Origin: an uncultured Bacilli bacterium
Lineage (GTDB): Bacteria; Bacillota_I; Bacilli_A; RF39; UBA660
DNA: 16,689 nt
Direction: 5' to 3'
NCBI GenBank assembly: GCA_947630865.1
Contig: CANRJE010000018.1
Span: 1-16,689, forward strand
Below the pieces are notes generated by a model. That model was not told the origin of the DNA. It searched no databases and was given only the letters and a program-made list of their open reading frames with translations. The position numbers and the translations under genes are program-made. Positions 12,919 through 16,689 of this stretch are shown in pieces (position 1 is the first letter of the stretch; every line of letters begins with the position of its first letter).

Positions 12919-13913
12919 TGACTTCTAAGTATAAAGATGTTTATATAGCATCAGTTGGAACAGTAGTTGGACCTTATGAACATGAGGGTCCTTTAGCTAA
13001 GAGATTTGATAAATATTATGATGATATGTATTTTGGTACGGATAGTTTAGAGAGTGCTGAAGTAAAACTTGTAAATGATAGTATTGATATTGCTTTAAGA
13101 AAAGCAAAAAAAGAAAAAAGTGATATTGATTTATATATAGCAGGGGATCTTCAAAATCAAATTGCAGCTAGTTGCTATGCAGCAGGGAAAATTGAAAGAC
13201 CATTCTTAGGTATTTATAGTGCATGTGCAACTAATACAGAAGCTATGTTGTTAGCTGCTAATTTTATCGAAAGTAAAAATTGTGATAATGTTTTAATTTC
13301 AGTTAGTAGTCATAATATGGTTGCTGAAAAACAATTTCGTAATCCAACTGAATATGGAGCACCTAAACCAAGTACGGCAACATTTACGGCAACAGGTGGA
13401 GCTAGTTCTCTTTTAACAAATAAGAAAAGTAAAGTAAGAATTGAAAGTTCAACAATAGGAACACCTATTGATATGAATCAAACAGATCCATTAGATATGG
13501 GAAGTGTTATGGCACCAGCTGCAGCTCATACAATTAATAGACATTTAACAGATTTAGGAAGAACAATAGACGATTATGATTTAATATTAACAGGTGATTT
13601 GGGACTTTATGGTAAAGAAATTTTAATTGATTTTATGCAAGATGAATATGGAATAGATATATCTAAAAAATATAATGATTGTGGTGTTATTTTATATGAT
13701 TTAGATAATCAAAAAGAGGTTCAAGCAGGAGGTTCAGGACCTGTTTGTAGTGCTTTAGTAGTTTATTCAGATATTATAAAAAAATTAGAAAAAAAAGAAC
13801 TTAAAAGAGTTTTATATGTAGCAACAGGAGCATTATTTAATCCAACAATGGTTTTTCAAAAAGAAAATATTTTAAGTATAGCTCATGCTGTTAGTTTGGA
13901 GAGTGTAGAATGA
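12918..13913 (+). CDS. spoVAD: Stage V sporulation protein AD
   Basis: Soluble, membrane-associated component of the SpoVA complex that binds dipicolinic acid. It has a thiolase/ketoacyl-synthase fold but is not known to act as one. The 331 residues are close to the 338 of B. subtilis SpoVAD. Family features are GPYEHEGPLAKRFD (18-31), the GDLQNQIAAS segment (76-85), SACATNTEAM (101-110) with Cys103 at the thiolase-cysteine position, and SSHNMVAEKQFRNPTEYG (130-147). The start lies in TAATG, overlapping the spoVAC stop by one base, with GGGAGGTG as a strong ribosome-binding site. The stop overlaps spoVAE by four bases (ATGA). This tight coupling suits subunits needed in fixed proportion. Confidence 0.96.
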   Translation: MTSKYKDVYIASVGTVVGPYEHEGPLAKRFDKYYDDMYFGTDSLESAEVKLVNDSIDIALRKAKKEKSDIDLYIAGDLQNQIAASCYAAGKIERPFLGIYSACATNTEAMLLAANFIESKNCDNVLISVSSHNMVAEKQFRNPTEYGAPKPSTATFTATGGASSLLTNKKSKVRIESSTIGTPIDMNQTDPLDMGSVMAPAAAHTINRHLTDLGRTIDDYDLILTGDLGLYGKEILIDFMQDEYGIDISKKYNDCGVILYDLDNQKEVQAGGSGPVCSALVVYSDIIKKLEKKELKRVLYVATGALFNPTMVFQKENILSIAHAVSLESVE

Positions 13914-14260
13914 TATACATATATTCGTTTTTATTTGCTGGAGCTGTTTCTTTAATTGGTCAATTGATTTTAGATAATACTAAGTTAACGCCTGGTCATA
14001 TTACAAGTATGTTTGTAATTTTAGGATCAGCTCTTGATATTTTTAACATTTATGATTTAATTGTTGCTCATGTTGGAGCAGGTGCTTTAGTTCCTATTAC
14101 TTCTTTTGGACATTTATTAATTCATGGTGGTTTAGTAAGAGCAAGTGAAGTAGGATATATAGGACTTGCTATGGGAGTTTTTGATTTAACAGCATCTGGT
14201 ATTACATCAGCAATTTTCTTTGCCTTTATATTTTCTTTATTCTTTAGACCGAAAGATTAA
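13910..14260 (+). CDS. spoVAE: Stage V sporulation protein AE (SpoVAEb type)
   Basis: Small integral membrane subunit of the spore dipicolinic acid channel. The 116 residues equal the usual length of SpoVAEb. Recognisable features are the N-terminal membrane helix (2-20) followed by LDNTKLTPGHI (20-30), the GAGALVPITSFGHLLIHGG block (about 76-94), and a last membrane helix ending in FFRPKD. It overlaps spoVAD by four bases. The cluster is the minimal CDE set common in Clostridia and reduced sporeformers; spoVAA, spoVAB, spoVAEa and spoVAF of Bacillus are absent from the window. No clear terminator follows: the stop is six bases from the end of the convergent carboxypeptidase gene. Confidence 0.95.
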   Translation: MIYIYSFLFAGAVSLIGQLILDNTKLTPGHITSMFVILGSALDIFNIYDLIVAHVGAGALVPITSFGHLLIHGGLVRASEVGYIGLAMGVFDLTASGITSAIFFAFIFSLFFRPKD

Positions 14261-14266
14261 AAATAT

Positions 14267-15067
14267 TTATTTATCTACAAATTCAGAATAGTATTCTTCT
14301 AAAGTAATATTATTCTTTTTTATATAAGTAGCAGCTTTTATTCCAACATAACGGTAATGCCAAGGTTCATATATATAACCAGTTATATCTTCTTTACCTT
14401 TAGGATATCTTAAAATAAAACCATATTTATAAGCATTATCGTCCATCCAAGCAAATTCATTAGTTTTTTCAAAATTTAAATAATTAGAGGTAATATTATC
14501 CATATCTATAACAAGTCCTGTATGATGTTCCGAGAATCCTGGTCTAGCTGAATAAGTATCGGCTTCTTTAATACCTTCTTTTTTAGCATAATCATTGTAA
14601 AGATTTTCTTGATATTCATAAGTTCTATAAGTAGAAATAGCTCTTAAATTAATTCCTTCAATACTAGCATCATGTGCCATTTTTAAAAATGCTTCTAAAC
14701 ATTCACTTTCTAAATACATACCATCTCTAGCATATTCTTTAACCTCTTTTAAACTAGGAACTTTAAAATCTTTACTTACATAATTATATTTATTGACAAG
14801 CATCAAAATATCAAAATTAGTTACTTCTTTTGTATGAGTATAATAACTATAATCAAGATTTAAATTAACTCTTAAAACTGTATCCTTATAACTTAACTTC
14901 TTTAACTTATAATATTTCTCATATCTATCTAAATTTTCTTTTTTATAAAAGCTAAAGACTTCATATGGATTATTTTTCTTACTTTCTTTTTTCTTTTCTT
15001 GCTTCATAAAACACAAAATACTAACAATTGTTATTAAACCTATTAAAATTAACATACCTTTTTTCAT
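14267..15067 (-). CDS. VanY-type D-alanyl-D-alanine carboxypeptidase (M15B)
   Basis: Zinc peptidase that trims the terminal D-Ala from peptidoglycan stem peptides outside the cell. The 266-residue protein begins with a short basic end and one hydrophobic segment (about 4-21), an anchor or signal peptide. A linker and N-terminal subdomain (about 40-110) follow, then the M15 catalytic domain. The catalytic set is intact: SARPGFSEHHTGLVIDMD (173-190) gives zinc ligands His181 and Asp188, and EPWHY (234-238) gives Glu234 and His237. The segment NKYNYVSKDF (92-101) and YGFILRYPKGKEDITGY (215-231) are typical of Firmicute VanY/DacY proteins. AGAGGGT precedes the ATG. There are no van resistance genes around it. 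It converges on spoVAE and diverges from rsmA, so any spore-cortex role is only suggested by position. Confidence 0.93.
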   Translation of the reverse strand: MKKGMLILIGLITIVSILCFMKQEKKKESKKNNPYEVFSFYKKENLDRYEKYYKLKKLSYKDTVLRVNLNLDYSYYTHTKEVTNFDILMLVNKYNYVSKDFKVPSLKEVKEYARDGMYLESECLEAFLKMAHDASIEGINLRAISTYRTYEYQENLYNDYAKKEGIKEADTYSARPGFSEHHTGLVIDMDNITSNYLNFEKTNEFAWMDDNAYKYGFILRYPKGKEDITGYIYEPWHYRYVGIKAATYIKKNNITLEEYYSEFVDK

Positions 15068-15097
15068 TATACCCTCTTTTTAAATATATCTTTCTTA

Positions 15098-15106
15098 TGG
15101 TATAAT
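15098..15106 (+). promoter_or_regulatory. Extended -10 promoter of rsmA
   Basis: TGG-TATAAT (hexamer at 15101-15106) is a consensus extended -10. The -35 region (TTTTAA around 15078) is poor. The start is expected near 15113, 17 bases before the ATG, with GAAAGGA as the ribosome-binding site. Confidence 0.6.
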
Positions 15107-15129
15107 GTTTATGTTTTGAAAGGATTATT

Positions 15130-15921
15130 ATGAACGATTTTATTTATAAAAAGTCATTAGGTCAAAATTTTTTAACTGATTTAAATGTTTTGAAGAGAAT
15201 TGTTAACTCTGTTCCTATCGAAAAAAATTCTTTAGTTGTCGAAATAGGTCCTGGAAGTGGTAATTTAACTAAAGAGTTAGCAAATGTTGCTAATCAAGTA
15301 TTATGTTATGAAATAGATTCACGATTAGAATTAGTATTAGATGAAAATCTTAAAGATTATAAAAATGTTGAAGTAATTTTTGAAGATTTTTTAAAAAGTG
15401 ATATTAAAGAAGATTTAAAGAACTTTAACTATGATAATTTATATTTAGTTGCTAATCTTCCATATTATATAACAACTCCTATTATTGAAAAAGTAATTAA
15501 TTCCAAGTTAAATTTTAAATACATAACAGTTATGGTTCAAAAAGAAGTAGGAGAAAGATTCAATGCTAAACCAGGTATGCGGGAATATAATTCTTTAACA
15601 GTTTATTTAAATTATTATTTTGATATAAAACGAGAATTTATTGTATCACGTAATTCTTTTACTCCTAAACCTAATGTTGATAGTATGGTTATTTCTTTAA
15701 TTAAAAAAGAGAAATTGCTATATTTAAAAAGTGAAGAACATTTTGATAATTTAATTCGTGATGCTTTTAGATTTAAAAGAAAAAATATCAGGAATAATCT
15801 AAAAAATTATGATTTAGAAAAAATAGAAAATATTTTAAAAAAATATAATTATGATTTAACAGTTAGAGCAGAAGATTTAAGTCTAGAGATATTTGTTGAT
15901 ATTTCTAATAGTTTAAGTTAA
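15130..15921 (+). CDS. rsmA: 16S rRNA dimethyladenosine transferase
   Basis: Also called KsgA. It dimethylates the two adjacent adenosines in helix 45 near the 3' end of 16S rRNA during 30S maturation, using S-adenosylmethionine. The 263 residues show the full set of motifs: KKSLGQNFL (7-15), the SAM-binding EIGPGSGNLT (38-47), the acidic ribose contact in YEID (60-63), catalytic NLPYY (109-113), and SFTPKPNVDS (176-185). It is somewhat shorter than the roughly 290-residue Bacillus protein. The ATG is supported by GAAAGGA. yabG follows in the same direction after 61 bases, as in B. subtilis, where ksgA and yabG are also neighbours. That gene order is a useful marker of Firmicute ancestry. Confidence 0.97.
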   Translation: MNDFIYKKSLGQNFLTDLNVLKRIVNSVPIEKNSLVVEIGPGSGNLTKELANVANQVLCYEIDSRLELVLDENLKDYKNVEVIFEDFLKSDIKEDLKNFNYDNLYLVANLPYYITTPIIEKVINSKLNFKYITVMVQKEVGERFNAKPGMREYNSLTVYLNYYFDIKREFIVSRNSFTPKPNVDSMVISLIKKEKLLYLKSEEHFDNLIRDAFRFKRKNIRNNLKNYDLEKIENILKKYNYDLTVRAEDLSLEIFVDISNSLS

Positions 15922-15954
15922 CTAAATAAAAAAGTATGATTAAAATAAAGAATT

Positions 15955-15988
15955 TGGCATATAATTTTTTGGAGATGATTATATGCCA
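15955..15988 (+). promoter_or_regulatory. Inverted repeat enclosing the yabG ribosome-binding site and start
   Basis: TGGCATATAAT (15955-15965) and ATTATATGCCA (15978-15988) are perfect 11-base inverted arms around a 12-base loop. The loop holds the Shine-Dalgarno GGAGATG (15971-15977). The right arm contains the ATG start (15983-15985). In RNA this would place the start codon in a stem; in DNA it could be an operator. No T-run follows, so it is not a terminator. Confidence 0.6.
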
Positions 15989-16689
15989 TTTAATATTGGG
16001 GATTTAGTTACTCGTAATTCGCATAATAATGATACGGTTTTTAAAATAATTGATATTGATTCAGGAATAGCTATTTTAAAAGGAGTTAATATTAGATTAT
16101 TAGCTGACAGTGATATATCGGATTTAAAGAAAGTTGAAGTTAACAACAATATTAAAGATGACCAAGTTTTCTTAGATAGATTTGAAGTTAATCTTGATAG
16201 AAATGAATATTTTTATCTGCCTGGTAAAGTTTTGCATATTGATTCTGATGAAGATTATTTAGAAAGATGTATGGATTTTTATAAGAATGTACAGGTTAAA
16301 GCAATTGGAGTTAAAATAAAAGAAGAAGAGATTGGAAAGAATATTAAAAGTTTATTGGAAGAATATAATCCAGATATTTTAGTAATAACAGGGCATGATG
16401 CTTACTATAGAAAATTAGGAGAAGAGAGTAATAATAGTAACTATAAAAATACAACTAATTTTATAAAAGGTGTAAAAGAAGCTAGAAAGTATGAAGGACA
16501 TCAAGATTTAATAATTATAGCTGGTGCTTGTCAATCAAATTATGAAGAATTAATAAAAGCAGGAGCAAATTTTGCTAGTAGTCCAAAACGGATTAATATT
16601 CATGCTCTAGACCCAGCCATTATTGCATCAAGTGTTGCTTTAAGCGATAAAAATAAACCTATTGATTTAATAGGAATACTTGAAAAAAC
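15983..16689 (+). CDS. yabG: Sporulation-specific protease YabG (5' part, cut by the window edge)
   Basis: Cysteine-type protease (MEROPS family U57) made in the mother cell late in sporulation. It processes spore-coat proteins in B. subtilis and germination proteins in Clostridioides difficile. The visible 235 residues start MPFNIGDLVTRNSHNND and have no stop before the right edge; the B. subtilis protein is about 290 residues, so roughly the last fifth is outside. Conserved blocks include FLDRFEVNLD (63-72), VITGHDAYY (134-142) with His138, and IIIAGACQSNYEEL (177-190) with Cys183, a plausible His/Cys catalytic pair. The ATG follows GGAGATG at a suitable distance. The gene follows rsmA as in Bacillus. 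No sigma-K promoter with both boxes was found; the start lies in an unusual inverted repeat. Confidence 0.92.
   Translation, partial: MPFNIGDLVTRNSHNNDTVFKIIDIDSGIAILKGVNIRLLADSDISDLKKVEVNNNIKDDQVFLDRFEVNLDRNEYFYLPGKVLHIDSDEDYLERCMDFYKNVQVKAIGVKIKEEEIGKNIKSLLEEYNPDILVITGHDAYYRKLGEESNNSNYKNTTNFIKGVKEARKYEGHQDLIIIAGACQSNYEELIKAGANFASSPKRINIHALDPAIIASSVALSDKNKPIDLIGILEK

Noticed and set aside
14225..14250. Terminator between spoVAE and the carboxypeptidase gene
   Set aside because: The stem TCTTT/AAAGA is only five pairs and no proper T-run follows on either strand.
15000..15067. Lipoprotein signal on the VanY-type peptidase (Cys19 after VSIL)
   Set aside because: The residue before the Cys is Leu, not Gly, Ala or Ser, so the lipobox is poor. 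A membrane anchor or signal peptide is more likely.
15950..15966. Sigma-K promoter for yabG
   Set aside because: CATATAAT resembles the -10, but no AC-type -35 lies 16-18 bases upstream.
1..16689. Insertion sequence, prophage, CRISPR array, toxin-antitoxin or defence cluster
   Set aside because: No transposase, integrase, regular repeat array, or toxin or defence effector is seen. All genes are housekeeping, sporulation or small regulators with uniform AT-rich codon use.

Overview
The window is very AT-rich, uses TGA as a stop (the ends of nrdG and spoVAD) and TGG for Trp, and reads with the standard bacterial code. It carries sporulation genes (spoVAC-spoVAD-spoVAE, yabG), the Bacillus-type helicase loader DnaI and an oxygen-sensitive class III ribonucleotide reductase. 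Together these point to an anaerobic, spore-forming, low-GC Firmicute. A reduced-genome member of the Bacilli, such as an uncultured gut lineage near Erysipelotrichales/RF39, fits best. That placement is inference; there is no rRNA here. No mobile element, prophage or CRISPR array was seen, and no gene-free stretch exceeds 300 bases.

Left part (1-6414), mostly minus strand. The operon nrdD-nrdG-dut encodes the anaerobic NTP reductase, its radical-SAM activase and dUTPase, so dNTP synthesis and dUTP removal are made together. Divergent from it is a Crp/Fnr-family regulator. The 116 bases between nrdD and the regulator hold a perfect 14-bp palindrome placed to touch both promoters. Then come a tandem-HTH (XRE) protein convergent with the regulator, a DedA membrane protein, and an APH-fold kinase resembling N-acetylhexosamine 1-kinases. 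At bases 14-64 a promoter and palindrome point to a gene off the left edge.

Middle (6509-12430). A solitary tRNA-Leu(CAA) has an extended -10 and a shared terminator. A small Tyr/Pro/Gly-rich protein and an M29 aminopeptidase diverge from a short gap. Then comes a compact plus-strand operon: guanine deaminase, DnaI, and an RNB-domain protein that appears to have lost one of the four metal-binding Asp residues of RNase II/R. A single-pass membrane protein of unknown function follows, with its own promoter and terminator.

Right part (12475-16689). The three overlapping spoVA genes encode part of the dipicolinic acid channel of the spore inner membrane. A VanY-type D,D-carboxypeptidase converges on them with a 6-base gap. 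Divergent from it is rsmA (ksgA), followed by the spore-coat protease gene yabG, cut by the right edge; this pair is in the same order in Bacillus subtilis. The yabG start lies in a perfect 11-bp inverted repeat whose loop holds the Shine-Dalgarno sequence.

Most of the window is recognisable core and sporulation biology. The points that most deserve a second look are the nrdD/regulator operator, the yabG start-site hairpin, the altered RNB protein coupled to dnaI, and the two unrecognised proteins (6666-6938 and 11422-12384).
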